Shown one piece after another: positions 48,328-57,564 of a stretch of DNA of 64,000 nt. Origin of the DNA: Empedobacter sp036647415 (GTDB lineage: Bacteria; Bacteroidota; Bacteroidia; Flavobacteriales; Weeksellaceae); contig NZ_JAVXKG010000010.1 in the NCBI RefSeq assembly GCF_036647415.1, positions 1 to 64,000 on the forward strand, in the 5' to 3' direction. The notes under the pieces were generated by a model. It saw only the letters and a program-made list of their open reading frames with translations, did not search any database and had not been told where the DNA came from. Every line of letters starts with the position of its first letter. Position 1 is the first letter of the stretch. The position numbers and the translations under genes are program-made.

Positions 48328-48358
48328 CTTGAAACACTGATGCAGTCAGTGTTTCAAG
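48328..48358 (-). terminator. Phage-borne terminator for tRNA-Ser
   Basis: CTTGAAACACTGA (48328-48340) pairs perfectly with TCAGTGTTTCAAG (48346-48358), loop of five. On the minus strand it is followed by ATTTTTATA. It lies on the phage side of the core, directly behind the tRNA 3' end, replacing the host terminator now 44.7 kb away at 3598. Confidence 0.75.
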
Positions 48359-48364
48359 ACTATT

Positions 48365-48384
48365 TTGCGGAGAGTGAGGGATTC
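48365..48384. repeat. attR core
   Basis: Identical to attL at 3636-3655 over 20 bases and part of the tRNA-Ser T arm and acceptor. The tRNA remains intact because the phage carries this 3' end. Confidence 0.95.
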
Positions 48385-48452
48385 GAACCCCCGGAGGTGT
48401 GACCCTCAACAGTTTTCAAGACTGCCGCATTCGACCACTCTGCCAACTCTCC
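48368..48452 (-). tRNA. tRNA-Ser (UGA), intact; prophage attachment gene
   Basis: An 85-base class II tRNA. The acceptor GGAGAGT pairs with ACTCTCC, with discriminator G. The anticodon arm CAGTC-TTGAAAA-CTG centre gives anticodon TGA (Ser). A long variable arm (GTTGAGGGTCACACCTCC region) precedes the T arm GGGGG-TTCGAAT-CCCTC. The prophage integrated at its 3' end. Confidence 0.95.
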
Positions 48453-48746
48453 AATAACAACACTTAATGCGTTATTGCGAGTGCAAATATAGAATCTTTT
48501 TTCATTTCTACAAATTCTTTTTTTTAGAATGACTTTTAACGAAAACGTTGTAGTAAATATTTTATAGAAATAATATTTATTTAAATAATTGTATTTCAGT
48601 AATTTAATTTAGTTTTGAGATTTCTAATGAAATTTGCTTTAGTAGAAATAATTACAATATAAATTGATTTTTGTATGTTTATCTGATGAAATTAATGATA
48701 ATGGTTAGTATTTGAAAAAAAAATATACGAAATCGTTATAATTGTT

Positions 48747-48754
48747 TATTTTTG
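48747..48754 (+). promoter_or_regulatory. gap promoter -7 element
   Basis: TATTTTTG fits TAnnTTTG and lies 40 bases before ATG 48794. It rules out the longer frame from 48752. The stretch 48453-48746 holds no gene. Confidence 0.6.
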
Positions 48755-48793
48755 CCAATAATTATTTATAAACACAATAAAACAATTTCTAAA

Positions 48794-50233
48794 ATGAGTA
48801 ACTCTTCGTATGATCAGCAACTTGCATCTTTTAATGAGATGAGTAAAAAGGTTGTTGAATTCATTAAAATCGTATCTGATTTATGGTATGACCAATCAAT
48901 CGAATTAGTAATTTTTCGTAATCAGTTAGTCGATAGAAATGTGAGTGACATCGTTAATTTACATCAATATGCTGAAGAATTTGTAGGTGAAAAAATAGCT
49001 ATAGATGATACCTTGGCAATTGCAAAGGCGATTTCTGTAGCAAATTTACCAGCATCTAGATTAGACGTAGGTAAATTGGCAAAAGAATTTACTTTAGGTA
49101 ATTATGATTCTGCAACAGCATTTGTAGAAGATAAATTAGGAGAAAGTAGAGAGGCTAAAAATGTAGAACCTAAGGATGTTGTATTGTATGGTTTTGGACG
49201 TATTGGACGTTTGTTAGCTCGCGAATTAGCATCTCAAATGGGGAAAGGTCAACAAATGAGATTACGTGCAGTTGTGACACGCGATAAAAATGATCCTGTT
49301 TTATTAGAAAAACGAGCTTCTTTATTACGTCACGATTCTGTTCACGGAGATTTTGATGGTAATGTAATTGCAGATCATGAAAATAACGCTTTAATAGTTA
49401 ATGGTGTTACGGTGAATATGATTTCTGCAGCTCAACCAGAAGATATCGATTATACAGCTTATGGTATTAATAATGCATTGATTATTGATAATACAGGAGT
49501 TTTTAAAGATGATGTAGCTTTAGCTCGTCATTTAACAGCGAAAGGAGCAGATAAAGTATTATTAACTGCGCCTGGAAAAGGTGTTCCGAACATTGTTTAT
49601 GGTGTAAATCACGAAGAATATAGCCCAAATGAGGTTGATATTTTTTCTGCAGCATCTTGTACAACAAATGCAATTACACCAATTCTAAAAGTTATCGAAG
49701 ATAATTTAGGTGTTGTAAAAGGACATTTAGAAACAATACATGCATATACTAACGATCAGAATTTGGTTGACAATATGCACAAAAAATACCGTCGTGGACG
49801 TGCTGCTGCACTAAACATGGTAATTACAGAAACTGGTGCTGGTAGTGCTGTTGCAAAAGCTTTACCAAATTTAGCAGGTAAATTGACTTCAAATGCAATT
49901 CGTGTTCCAGTTCCGAATGGATCTTTGGTTGTATTGAATTTAGAAGTAAATAAAAATACATCAGTAGAAATGCTGAATGAAATAATGAAAAATGCAGCAT
50001 TAAATGGAGAATTAGTAGAACAAATTAAATATTCGTTGAACAACGAATTAGTTTCTTCTGATATTGTAGGAACTTCTGCTCCATCTATTTTTGATAGTAA
50101 TGCAACAATTGTTTCTGCAGACGGTAAAAATGTAGTATTGTACGTTTGGTATGATAATGAATATGGTTATAGCCACCAAGTAATGCGTTTAGCAAAACAC
50201 ATTGCAGGTGTAAGAAGATATACATACTATTAA
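48794..50233 (+). CDS. gap: Glyceraldehyde-3-phosphate dehydrogenase, long form
   Basis: A 479-residue dehydrogenase; the core GAPDH starts near residue 130 (VVLYGFGRIGRLLARELASQ, the NAD-binding Rossmann motif). Catalytic SAASCTTNAITPILKV, substrate-binding HAYTNDQNLVDNMHKKYRRG and YDNEYGYSHQV are all intact. The 120-residue N-terminal extension (helical; VEFIKIVSDLWYDQSIELVI) is typical of one Bacteroidetes GAPDH form. It converts glyceraldehyde-3-phosphate to 1,3-bisphosphoglycerate in glycolysis or the reverse. It ends before a terminator. Confidence 0.95.
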   Translation: MSNSSYDQQLASFNEMSKKVVEFIKIVSDLWYDQSIELVIFRNQLVDRNVSDIVNLHQYAEEFVGEKIAIDDTLAIAKAISVANLPASRLDVGKLAKEFTLGNYDSATAFVEDKLGESREAKNVEPKDVVLYGFGRIGRLLARELASQMGKGQQMRLRAVVTRDKNDPVLLEKRASLLRHDSVHGDFDGNVIADHENNALIVNGVTVNMISAAQPEDIDYTAYGINNALIIDNTGVFKDDVALARHLTAKGADKVLLTAPGKGVPNIVYGVNHEEYSPNEVDIFSAASCTTNAITPILKVIEDNLGVVKGHLETIHAYTNDQNLVDNMHKKYRRGRAAALNMVITETGAGSAVAKALPNLAGKLTSNAIRVPVPNGSLVVLNLEVNKNTSVEMLNEIMKNAALNGELVEQIKYSLNNELVSSDIVGTSAPSIFDSNATIVSADGKNVVLYVWYDNEYGYSHQVMRLAKHIAGVRRYTYY

Positions 50234-50261
50234 ATAGTATTTTTTCCCTTTATTTAAAATT

Positions 50262-50298
50262 AATCCGTTAGCTTTTTTTAGTTAGCGGATTTTTTTTT
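50262..50298 (+). terminator. gap terminator
   Basis: AATCCGTTAGC (50262-50272) pairs with GTTAGCGGATT (50281-50291) with two wobbles and is followed by a run of T. Confidence 0.8.
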
Positions 50299-50385
50299 GT
50301 AACATATTCGTTTAAAAACAGATAAATTAAGAATTAATATTACATTTGTTAATATTATATTAATGTAATATATAAAAATTAACAT

Positions 50386-50393
50386 TATTTTTG
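50386..50393 (+). promoter_or_regulatory. Promoter -7 element of the T9SS cargo gene
   Basis: TATTTTTG lies 25 bases before ATG 50419. The region before it, ATATTATATTAATGTAATAT, is palindromic and AT-rich. Confidence 0.6.
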
Positions 50394-50418
50394 AAAAACT
50401 AAAAAAAACATTTTATTT

Positions 50419-53400
50419 ATGAAAAAATTTTATTTTTTTAATTGGATACTACTCTTAGTTGGGTTGGTATCTTCTTCTGTTTTCGGACAGACTACTGTAA
50501 ATTATACATTTGCAAATACAAGTGGAGATGTAGACGAAAATGTAAGCTTCACAACTGAGAAAAATAATGCTACAGCAATACCAGCATTTACTAGTGGGGC
50601 TTTAAGGTTATATACAGGAAGTACTAATGGAAATTCTATAACTCTACATACTACGAACAATGTAAAAATTACGAGTGTTATTTTTAAAGGTGTTAGCGGT
50701 AATGTTGGAAATGCAAAATATTTTGTAGATGGCGGAACCACTTCTACAAACATCTCTGCGGTAAATAACAATTATACGATCCAAAATTTAAATGCAATCA
50801 CATCGTTACAATTTCAAAATGCAATTACAGGTTCATCAGGTCATATAAGATTAACTGGATTGACTTTAACATATGAAACTGTAGCTAATACTCCTCCTGT
50901 TGTTTCTTCAAAGACAATTACAGGAACTTATGGTGTTTTATTAACAGATGGTACAATAACAGCTACGAATAATCCTACATCTTGGACTCAAACAGGTGTT
51001 TTACCAACTGGAATTTCTTTTGATAAAGGTGTTTTCTCAGGAACTCCAACACAAACAGGTACTTTCGTAACTCAAATTACTGCTACAAACGCAACCGGAA
51101 TTTCTACACCTGCCGACGTTACTTTTAATATTTCAAAAGCTAACCAAATAGTTAACGAATTAGTTGATATGACTAAATCAATAACTATAAAAACATTTGA
51201 ATTACCTACAAATACAAATGCTAATTTAGCATTATCTTATGTCAGCTCAAATACAGATGTTGCGACGATTTCAGGATCTACTATTACAATAAACAAAATT
51301 GGAGAAACTACAATTTCTGCGACTAATATTGGAGATAGTAATTGGAATTCTTTTAGTAAAGATGTAAAACTTATTGTTACAGAAGATAACTCAAATGGAA
51401 ATCACCTTGTTATAAGTCAAGTGTATGGTGGTGGTGGGAATTCAGGAGCTACATACAAAAATGATTTTGTAGAGTTATATAACCCAACTTCTTCATCTGT
51501 TAATTTATCAGGATTATATGTGCAATATTCTTCAGCAAGTGGAACATTTGGCAATTCTGGTTTTGTAGCATTGCCAGATTTTAATATACAACCAAATCAA
51601 TATTATTTGATTCAATTAGCTGGAGGATCAAATGGGAAAGATTTACCTATATCAGATTTATTATCTGTAGATATTAATCTTTCTGCAACTAATGGTAAAG
51701 TTGCTCTATCAAATGGAATATCAACTTCTAATAATTCAACCCAATTTGTAGATTTAGTAGGTTTCGGTACTGCAAATGCACATGAAGGGACAAAAGCAGC
51801 TCCTGCAGGTAGTAATACATTATCAATAATTAGAAAAGAAAACGGGAAAATAGATACGAATAGTAATTTTGATGATTTTGAAACAGGAACACCAAACCCA
51901 AGAAATTCATCATTTGGTATGATGGGAACATCTACAACTTGGCAAAATGGTACTTGGTCAAATGGAGAAGCAGATTTAACAAAAGATGTAATTGTAAAAG
52001 GAAATTTAGAGGTAAATTCAGCTATTTCTGCAAAAACATTAACAGTTTCTGATGCTGGTGGAACGGTTTCTGTAAAATCAGGAGGTAGTTTAACAGTTGA
52101 TGGAAAAATTGATAACCAAGCTGGTTTAACAGGATTAGTTGTTGAGAATGGAGGAAACTTAATTCAAAATCAAAATGTAGTAAATTCAGGTGCAATTACT
52201 GTAAATCGTAATAGCCAATCTATGGTTCGTAACGACATGACGTTTTGGTCTTCACCAGTTCAACAAGAAGCTTGGCAACAAACAATTCGTTCTTTTTCTC
52301 CTGAAACGTTATACAATCGTTTTTGGACATATAATGAAGCAACAAATGAGTTTAGTCAAATCTTAACTTCAGATACAGATTCAAAATTATTCGAAGCTGG
52401 TAAAGGAGTTTCAATCCGTGTTAAAAATACATTAGCAACAGGAGCGAACGCAATTCATAACGGAGTATTTACAGGAGTTCCTTTTAATGGAGATATAACT
52501 GTTCCAGTTCAATTTACGGCAGGTGGATATAATCTTGTAGGTAATCCTTATGCGTCTAATATCAATGTAGAGAAATTTTTAGCTGCGAATACTAGTGTTA
52601 ATTCACTGTATTTCTGGACACATCAATTTGCTGTAGGTTCTACAGAGTATGCAAATAATTATGCTGCATTTAGTGTTGCAGGTAGTGTTATTCCTGGTTT
52701 AACAAATATTTCTTTAGGACAAGGATTTATCGTAGGACTTTCTCAAGCAACACCAACTGTTAGTTTTAATAACGCAATGAGAACGGCACAAGATGCTAAA
52801 TTCTATAAAAACTCAACTATAGAGAAAAATAGAATTTGGTTAAGTTTATCAAAAGAAGATAAACCAGTTAGTCAAATTTTATTAGCTTACATGGATGGTG
52901 CAACAAACGGAATCGATAATCAAATTGATGCTAAAGTTATGCAAAGAGGATCATCTGCCATTTACACATTGATTAATGATGAAGCATACGCAATTCAAGG
53001 TCGTAGCTTACCTTTCAAAACTGACGATGTTGTAAAATTAGGTTTCGAGGCTTTAGAGCAAGGAAATTATACAATTAATATTGAGCAAGTAGATGGTTTA
53101 TTTAATGAAAATCAAACTGTTTATTTAAAAGATAAAGAATTAAATCAAGTATATAATTTATCAGAATCTGCTTATAAATTTGCTTCTAAAGCAGGAGAAT
53201 TTAATAATCGTTTTGAGCTTGTATATGCAGATAAAACTTTAGCTACAGATGATTTAACAAAAAATAATATTGTTGTTTATAATACAAATAATACAATTGT
53301 TGTAGATTCTAAACAAAGCAAAATTGTTTCGGTAGAATTATATGATATTCAAGGAAGAAGAGTAGTTGAGAAAAACAAAATCAATTCTAATTCTTTCCAA

Positions 53401-53487
53401 ATTCAATCTTCAGCAAAAGGAGTTTTAGTAATAAAAGTTTTAACTGAAGATGGAAAAGTTAAAACACAAAAAATTGTAAACAAATAA
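50419..53487 (+). CDS. Secreted T9SS cargo protein with lamin-tail domain
   Basis: A 1,022-residue exported protein. Signal peptide about 1-23 (LLLVGLVSSSVFGQ). An adhesive beta region (24-155) is followed by an Ig-like cadherin-type domain (about 158-240, YGVLLTDGTITATNNPTSWT), then a lamin-tail domain (about 325-470: HLVISQVYGGGGNSGATYKN, DFVELYNPTSSSVNLSG). A long beta region with GNPYASNINVEKF precedes a C-terminal type-A sorting domain (about 945-1022: VSVELYDIQGRRVVEKN, GVLVIKVLTEDGKVKTQKIV). It should pass the T9SS and stay at the cell surface or be released. Substrate unknown. Confidence 0.9.
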   Translation: MKKFYFFNWILLLVGLVSSSVFGQTTVNYTFANTSGDVDENVSFTTEKNNATAIPAFTSGALRLYTGSTNGNSITLHTTNNVKITSVIFKGVSGNVGNAKYFVDGGTTSTNISAVNNNYTIQNLNAITSLQFQNAITGSSGHIRLTGLTLTYETVANTPPVVSSKTITGTYGVLLTDGTITATNNPTSWTQTGVLPTGISFDKGVFSGTPTQTGTFVTQITATNATGISTPADVTFNISKANQIVNELVDMTKSITIKTFELPTNTNANLALSYVSSNTDVATISGSTITINKIGETTISATNIGDSNWNSFSKDVKLIVTEDNSNGNHLVISQVYGGGGNSGATYKNDFVELYNPTSSSVNLSGLYVQYSSASGTFGNSGFVALPDFNIQPNQYYLIQLAGGSNGKDLPISDLLSVDINLSATNGKVALSNGISTSNNSTQFVDLVGFGTANAHEGTKAAPAGSNTLSIIRKENGKIDTNSNFDDFETGTPNPRNSSFGMMGTSTTWQNGTWSNGEADLTKDVIVKGNLEVNSAISAKTLTVSDAGGTVSVKSGGSLTVDGKIDNQAGLTGLVVENGGNLIQNQNVVNSGAITVNRNSQSMVRNDMTFWSSPVQQEAWQQTIRSFSPETLYNRFWTYNEATNEFSQILTSDTDSKLFEAGKGVSIRVKNTLATGANAIHNGVFTGVPFNGDITVPVQFTAGGYNLVGNPYASNINVEKFLAANTSVNSLYFWTHQFAVGSTEYANNYAAFSVAGSVIPGLTNISLGQGFIVGLSQATPTVSFNNAMRTAQDAKFYKNSTIEKNRIWLSLSKEDKPVSQILLAYMDGATNGIDNQIDAKVMQRGSSAIYTLINDEAYAIQGRSLPFKTDDVVKLGFEALEQGNYTINIEQVDGLFNENQTVYLKDKELNQVYNLSESAYKFASKAGEFNNRFELVYADKTLATDDLTKNNIVVYNTNNTIVVDSKQSKIVSVELYDIQGRRVVEKNKINSNSFQIQSSAKGVLVIKVLTEDGKVKTQKIVNK

Positions 53488-53511
53488 TTTACTTTCTTTA
53501 AAATATACACT

Positions 53512-53763
53512 ATGAAAAATATCAAACAAATCTTATTAGTTGCAGCGGCTTTATTATGTACGATAAATGTATCTGCAGAGGAAAAAGAAATTACCTTTTT
53601 TGAAACAAATAATCAAAGTACAAACGCTGTTGGTCCAGGAACTGGAGGAGGTGGAACAGATGATCCAGATCCGGCTTCGCCAATCGACGATTATTTACCT
53701 TTATTGGTAATTGGAGCAGGATTAGTTGCTTTACGTTTCAGAAAACAATTACTTAAAAACTAA
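53512..53763 (+). CDS. Small exported protein with PID-type C-terminal anchor
   Basis: An 83-residue protein 24 bases after the T9SS cargo gene. A signal peptide (MKNIKQILLVAAALLCTINV, cleavage near SAEE) is followed by a Gly/Asp/Pro-rich linker (GPGTGGGGTDDPDPASPIDD), a hydrophobic segment (YLPLLVIGAGLVALRF) and a basic end (RKQLLKN). The PIDD-hydrophobic-Arg/Lys tail resembles short C-terminal sorting signals of Flavobacteriia sometimes called PID-CTERM. It is probably co-transcribed with the cargo gene. Function unknown. Confidence 0.65.
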   Translation: MKNIKQILLVAAALLCTINVSAEEKEITFFETNNQSTNAVGPGTGGGGTDDPDPASPIDDYLPLLVIGAGLVALRFRKQLLKN

Positions 53764-53776
53764 TTTTAATAATAAT

Positions 53777-53806
53777 AAAAAGTCGCTAATTAGCGACTTT
53801 TTTTAT
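53777..53806 (+). terminator. Terminator after the small exported protein
   Basis: AAAAAGTCGCTAA (53777-53789) pairs with TTAGCGACTTTTT (53790-53802), a fully complementary inverted repeat with T run. It lies just before the IS remnant. Confidence 0.8.
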
Positions 53807-54005
53807 TGTCTCGTCCTGAAATAATGATACACAAAAAAAATAATCATTATGAAATAAGGGGGTATTTATGTAAAACACACGCAGCGGGACTAAACACTAA
53901 CATTTAAGCTGAATATTGTAAAAGAAATTGAAACAGACGAATCAAGTATCGTATAGATTTGTCGCAAAAATAGCGTAGTTTATAATAATATTTGAAGTAA
54001 CTACA
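53807..54005 (+). pseudogene. Decayed copy of the IS at the window start
   Basis: TGTCTCGTCCTGAAATA begins at 53807 as in the IS at 293 (inverted). The orfA equivalent can be followed: after several early stops, TLTFKLN, VKEIETDESSIV and a stop. Most of the frame and everything past about 54005 is lost. It shows an older insertion of the same IS family, about 54 kb from the intact-looking end and in the opposite orientation. Confidence 0.75.
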
Positions 54006-54069
54006 AGTTTTCGGTACTCGAATATTAGGTTTATATTTTTAGGATTAATAATTAATTATAATAAAAAAA

Positions 54070-54097
54070 GGGAGTAATTCAAATAGAATCACTCCCC
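54070..54097 (-). terminator. Terminator of the ABC exporter gene
   Basis: GGGAGTAATTC and GAATCACTCCC pair with one mismatch; a run of T follows on the minus strand. Confidence 0.8.
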
Positions 54098-54136
54098 TTT
54101 TATATTTCTCACAACCTTACTTACTAAATCAGCTTA

Positions 54137-55921
54137 TCATTTTCTTTCACCAATTTGTTGTCTCCACATCGCATAATAAAGTCCTTTTTCCTCAAGTAAA
54201 TTATCATGAGAACCTTGCTCTATCACTTGACCTTTTTCTAAAACATAAATTCTATCTGCGTGCATTATCGTACTCAATCGGTGCGCAATAAGAACTGTGA
54301 TTTGTTCTTTATCTGCCGAAATTTCTTTTATTGTCGTTGTTATTTCTTCCTCTGTAATACTGTCTAATGCTGAAGTTGCTTCATCAAAAATCAATAAATT
54401 AGGTTGTCTCAACAAGGCTCTCGCAATAGCAATTCTTTGTTTTTCACCACCGCTTAATTTTAATCCACCTTCACCAATTATTGTATTTATTCCGTTTTCT
54501 GCTCGTTTTATTAATGTTGTGGCACTAGATTTTTTTAACGCTAATTGCAATTCTTCTTCCGTTGCATTAGGATTAACAAACAATAAATTCTCTTTTATTG
54601 TTCCTGCAAAAAGCTGCGTATCTTGGGTTACAAAACCAATTTGATTTCTTAATTCGTCAAAATCAAATTCATTTCCATTGATGTTATTATAATAGATTTC
54701 TCCTTCTTGCGCACGATATAATCCAACTAATAATTTAACCAATGTACTTTTACCAGAACCACTTGGTCCAACAAATGCGATGGTTTCTCCATTTTTTACT
54801 TCAAATGTAATTTCATTCAAAGCTTTATAACTAGCAGATTGATGTTTAAAAGAAACTTTATCGAAAGCTAATTGATTTATAGCACCAATCTGTTTAGGGT
54901 TTTTAGGTTTTTCTTCGACAGGTTTTTTCATCAAATTATCAAAATTCTGCAAAGATGCTTGTGCTTCTCGGTAAGAAATAATAATATTTCCGATTTCTTG
55001 CATTGGTCCGAAAATAAAAAATCCATAAAACATTAAAGATAAATATTGACCTGGCGTAACAATATCCTTGAAGATTAAAAATAATAAAGTTAACGTGATT
55101 AACTGTTGCAGAAAATTAACCATCGTTCCTTGAATAAAGCTTAAAGAACGAATATTTTTCACTTTTTTAAGTTCTAATCCTAAGATTTTATAGGTATTAT
55201 TATTAAGTCGATTTACTTCTTGTTTCGTTAAACCTAAACTTTTTACAATTTCGATATTTCGTAAACTTTCGGTTGTACTTCCCGCTAATTGAGTGGTTTC
55301 TGTGACAATATTTTTCTGAATTTTTTTAATTCTTTTACTTAATAAATTCGTTATAAAAGCGATAAGAAAAATTCCCACAACATAAACTGGCATAATAGTC
55401 CAATGTAGACGAATGGCATATACTGAAACGAAAATAATACTAACTAAAATTCCGAAAAAGATATTGATGAAATTGGTAATAAACTTCACGGAATCTTCTC
55501 TTACTTTGGTTAAAATAGAAAGCGTTTCTCCACTTCTTTGATCTTCAAAATCTTGATACGGCAACGCCATAGAATGTTGTAAACCATCTGTAAAAATATT
55601 TGCTCCAAATTTTTGAGTAATCACACTAACTACATAATCTTGAAAAGCCTTAGCTATTCTACTGACCATAGCAGTCCCTATCAATAATCCTAAAAAGAAA
55701 AATGCGCCATGATAATCATCGCTTCCATAAAAAAATTGATCCAAATTACGGGGTAACTTTTCTTCTTTATCAAAAAAATGGGGATGAGTAACCAATTGAT
55801 CTAAAATATTACCTGTAACTGCTGGTGCAAAAAGAGAAAATACTTGGTTGATTGTTGCTAAAATTAATGATGCAATCAGCAACCATTTATGTGGTTTTAA
55901 ATATTGTATTAATGTTTTCAT
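54137..55921 (-). CDS. ABC exporter, fused membrane and ATPase domains
   Basis: A 594-residue half-transporter. ATG 55921 (MKTLIQYLKPHKWLLIASLI) is preferred over 55945 because a -7 element lies at 55943-55950. Six membrane helices (about 15-310) are followed by the ATPase: Walker A FVGPSGSGKSTLVKLL, signature LKLSGGEKQRIAIARALL, Walker B LLIFDEATSALD, and the His-switch VLIAHRLSTI. It is a homodimer-type MsbA/lipid-or-drug exporter by layout. Substrate cannot be read from the sequence. Confidence 0.9.
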   Translation of the reverse strand: MKTLIQYLKPHKWLLIASLILATINQVFSLFAPAVTGNILDQLVTHPHFFDKEEKLPRNLDQFFYGSDDYHGAFFFLGLLIGTAMVSRIAKAFQDYVVSVITQKFGANIFTDGLQHSMALPYQDFEDQRSGETLSILTKVREDSVKFITNFINIFFGILVSIIFVSVYAIRLHWTIMPVYVVGIFLIAFITNLLSKRIKKIQKNIVTETTQLAGSTTESLRNIEIVKSLGLTKQEVNRLNNNTYKILGLELKKVKNIRSLSFIQGTMVNFLQQLITLTLLFLIFKDIVTPGQYLSLMFYGFFIFGPMQEIGNIIISYREAQASLQNFDNLMKKPVEEKPKNPKQIGAINQLAFDKVSFKHQSASYKALNEITFEVKNGETIAFVGPSGSGKSTLVKLLVGLYRAQEGEIYYNNINGNEFDFDELRNQIGFVTQDTQLFAGTIKENLLFVNPNATEEELQLALKKSSATTLIKRAENGINTIIGEGGLKLSGGEKQRIAIARALLRQPNLLIFDEATSALDSITEEEITTTIKEISADKEQITVLIAHRLSTIMHADRIYVLEKGQVIEQGSHDNLLEEKGLYYAMWRQQIGERK

Positions 55922-55942
55922 TGTGACTAAGATAATAGTTTG

Positions 55943-55950
55943 CAAAATTA
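55943..55950 (-). promoter_or_regulatory. ABC exporter promoter -7 element
   Basis: The complement reads TAATTTTG and lies 22 bases before the chosen ATG at 55921. Confidence 0.55.
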
Positions 55951-56004
55951 AGAATATATATCAGAGTAAATGATATTTGTAACTTAACTATTTTTAAAAA
56001 CAAA

Positions 56005-56037
56005 AAATCCTTTCTCAAAAAACTTGAAAAAGGATTT
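56005..56037 (-). terminator. Terminator of the amino-acid permease gene
   Basis: AAATCCTTT (56005-56013) and AAAGGATTT (56029-56037) pair; a T run follows on the minus strand. Confidence 0.75.
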
Positions 56038-56063
56038 CTTTTATAACTTATAATTAGATCTTT

Positions 56064-57533
56064 TTATTCTTCTCCATTATTTAATTTACTGTGTTTTTTA
56101 CCGTAAATGAAATAAACTATAATACCGAAAACAACCCAAACACCCGAAAGTAATAAAGCTAATTTATCTAAAGTTGCAATTAAACAAACATTAATTGTTA
56201 CTCCTAAAATTACAATAATTTTATAAGCTGGTACTTTAAATGGACGATCAATATCTGGTTGTTTTTTACGCATAATCCATACTGCAATACAAACCATTGT
56301 AAAGGCGAATAATGTACCAAAACTTGTCATGTGTGCCAAAGTAGAGATTGGCGTTAATGCAGAAACTGTTGCTACAACTATTCCTAACAAAATGATTCCT
56401 TTATAAGGTGTTTTAGTTTTTGGATGTAATTCTCCGAAAAATTTTGGAATTAAACCATCTTTAGACATTCCGATAAAAATACGAGATTGTCCCATCATCA
56501 TAACCATTACAACTGAAATTAAACCAACTGTTGCAGCAATTGTAACAACGTTACTTGCCCAATGTTGCCCTGCAATCTCAAATGCGTAAGCAACAGGAGC
56601 TTTTATCGCTTCTGGATATTTACCCAAAGGATTAAAATCTGTATAATGCATCATTCCTGTTAAAACTAACGAAACGGCGATATAAAGAGCTGTACAAATT
56701 AACAGTGAAGTGATGATTGCAAATGGAACGTCCTTTTTAGGATTAATCGCTTCTCCAGCTTGTGTAGAAACGGCATCAAAACCAATGTAAGCAAAAAATA
56801 TTGCCGCTGCACCCGAAATTACTCCTTGAAAACCATAAGCCGAAGCCATACTTCCGTCTGGTTGTTCTATTAATCTTTGTTCTGGGATAAAAGGAATCCA
56901 ATTGTCTGGTACAATGTAAAATGCACCTACAATTACAACAAATATTACTGCTGTTGTTTTTAACAATACAATTAAATTATTTGCTTTAGCAGCCTCTTTC
57001 GTACCTTTTACAAGTAAACCTGTTACCAATAAAACAATAATAAATGCTGGTAAATTCATTGAAAAACCTTCGCCTGCATAACTTACAGGATCTGATGTTA
57101 AATAATCTGGTAAATGAATACCAAACATTTTGAGAAATTTAGTAAAATATCCCGACCAACTCACGGCTACAGCCATACTCGCCATCGCATATTCTAGTAT
57201 CAAACACCAGCCAAGTCCCCAAGCAAATATTTCTCCGACCGTACCATAAGCGTATGCATAAGCAGATCCTTCTACTGGAATAATAGATGCGAATTCTGCA
57301 TAACAAAGCGCTGCGAAAATACACGCAATTCCTGCGATAATAAACGATAATGCTAAAGCTGGCCCAGCATTATAATACGCACCTGTACCTGTTAATACAA
57401 AAATTCCTCCTCCAATAATTGCTCCTACACCAATTGCAGTTAAGCTCCATTTACCAAGAACCTTTTTTAGGTCATTTTTCTTGATATCTGCCTCGTAGGC
57501 ACTCAATGGTTTCTTCGCCCAAATATTTGACAT
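56064..57533 (-). CDS. APC-family amino-acid permease
   Basis: A 489-residue membrane protein with about 12 spans. The first span has the APC signature (GVGAIIGGGIFVLTGTGAYY), followed by AGIACIFAALCYAEFASIIP, EGSAYAYAYGTVGEIFAWGL and later GFDAVSTQAGEAINPKKDVP. This matches the cationic amino-acid/polyamine-type transporters (YfnA-like). The C-terminal RKKQPDIDRPFKVP is also typical. A -7 element at 57557-57564 lies 24 bases upstream. Substrate probably an amino acid; which one cannot be said. Confidence 0.9.
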   Translation of the reverse strand: MSNIWAKKPLSAYEADIKKNDLKKVLGKWSLTAIGVGAIIGGGIFVLTGTGAYYNAGPALALSFIIAGIACIFAALCYAEFASIIPVEGSAYAYAYGTVGEIFAWGLGWCLILEYAMASMAVAVSWSGYFTKFLKMFGIHLPDYLTSDPVSYAGEGFSMNLPAFIIVLLVTGLLVKGTKEAAKANNLIVLLKTTAVIFVVIVGAFYIVPDNWIPFIPEQRLIEQPDGSMASAYGFQGVISGAAAIFFAYIGFDAVSTQAGEAINPKKDVPFAIITSLLICTALYIAVSLVLTGMMHYTDFNPLGKYPEAIKAPVAYAFEIAGQHWASNVVTIAATVGLISVVMVMMMGQSRIFIGMSKDGLIPKFFGELHPKTKTPYKGIILLGIVVATVSALTPISTLAHMTSFGTLFAFTMVCIAVWIMRKKQPDIDRPFKVPAYKIIVILGVTINVCLIATLDKLALLLSGVWVVFGIIVYFIYGKKHSKLNNGEE

Positions 57534-57556
57534 GTTAATTTTTTTTCAATGATTGT

Positions 57557-57564
57557 CAAATATA
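57557..57564 (-). promoter_or_regulatory. Permease promoter -7 element
   Basis: The complement reads TATATTTG, exact consensus, 24 bases before ATG 57533. Confidence 0.6.

Larger units (their letters stand above)
3636..48384. mobile_element. Complete-looking siphovirus-type prophage in tRNA-Ser
   Basis: The element is bounded by a 20-bp direct repeat and lies in the 3' end of tRNA-Ser(UGA). It contains an integrase beside the tRNA, a CI-type repressor with operators, replication and recombination genes, terminase small and large subunits, a frameshifting tail chaperone, tape measure, portal-, scaffold- and capsid-like proteins, a fibre, holin and endolysin. No core gene is visibly broken, so it may be inducible. 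Accessory cargo includes a diversity-generating retroelement, HicA/HicB and an SH3b protein. Confidence 0.95.

Noticed and set aside
48752..48793. N-terminal extension of GAPDH from 48752
   Set aside because: It would overlap the -7 element at 48747-48754; ATG 48794 is the better start.
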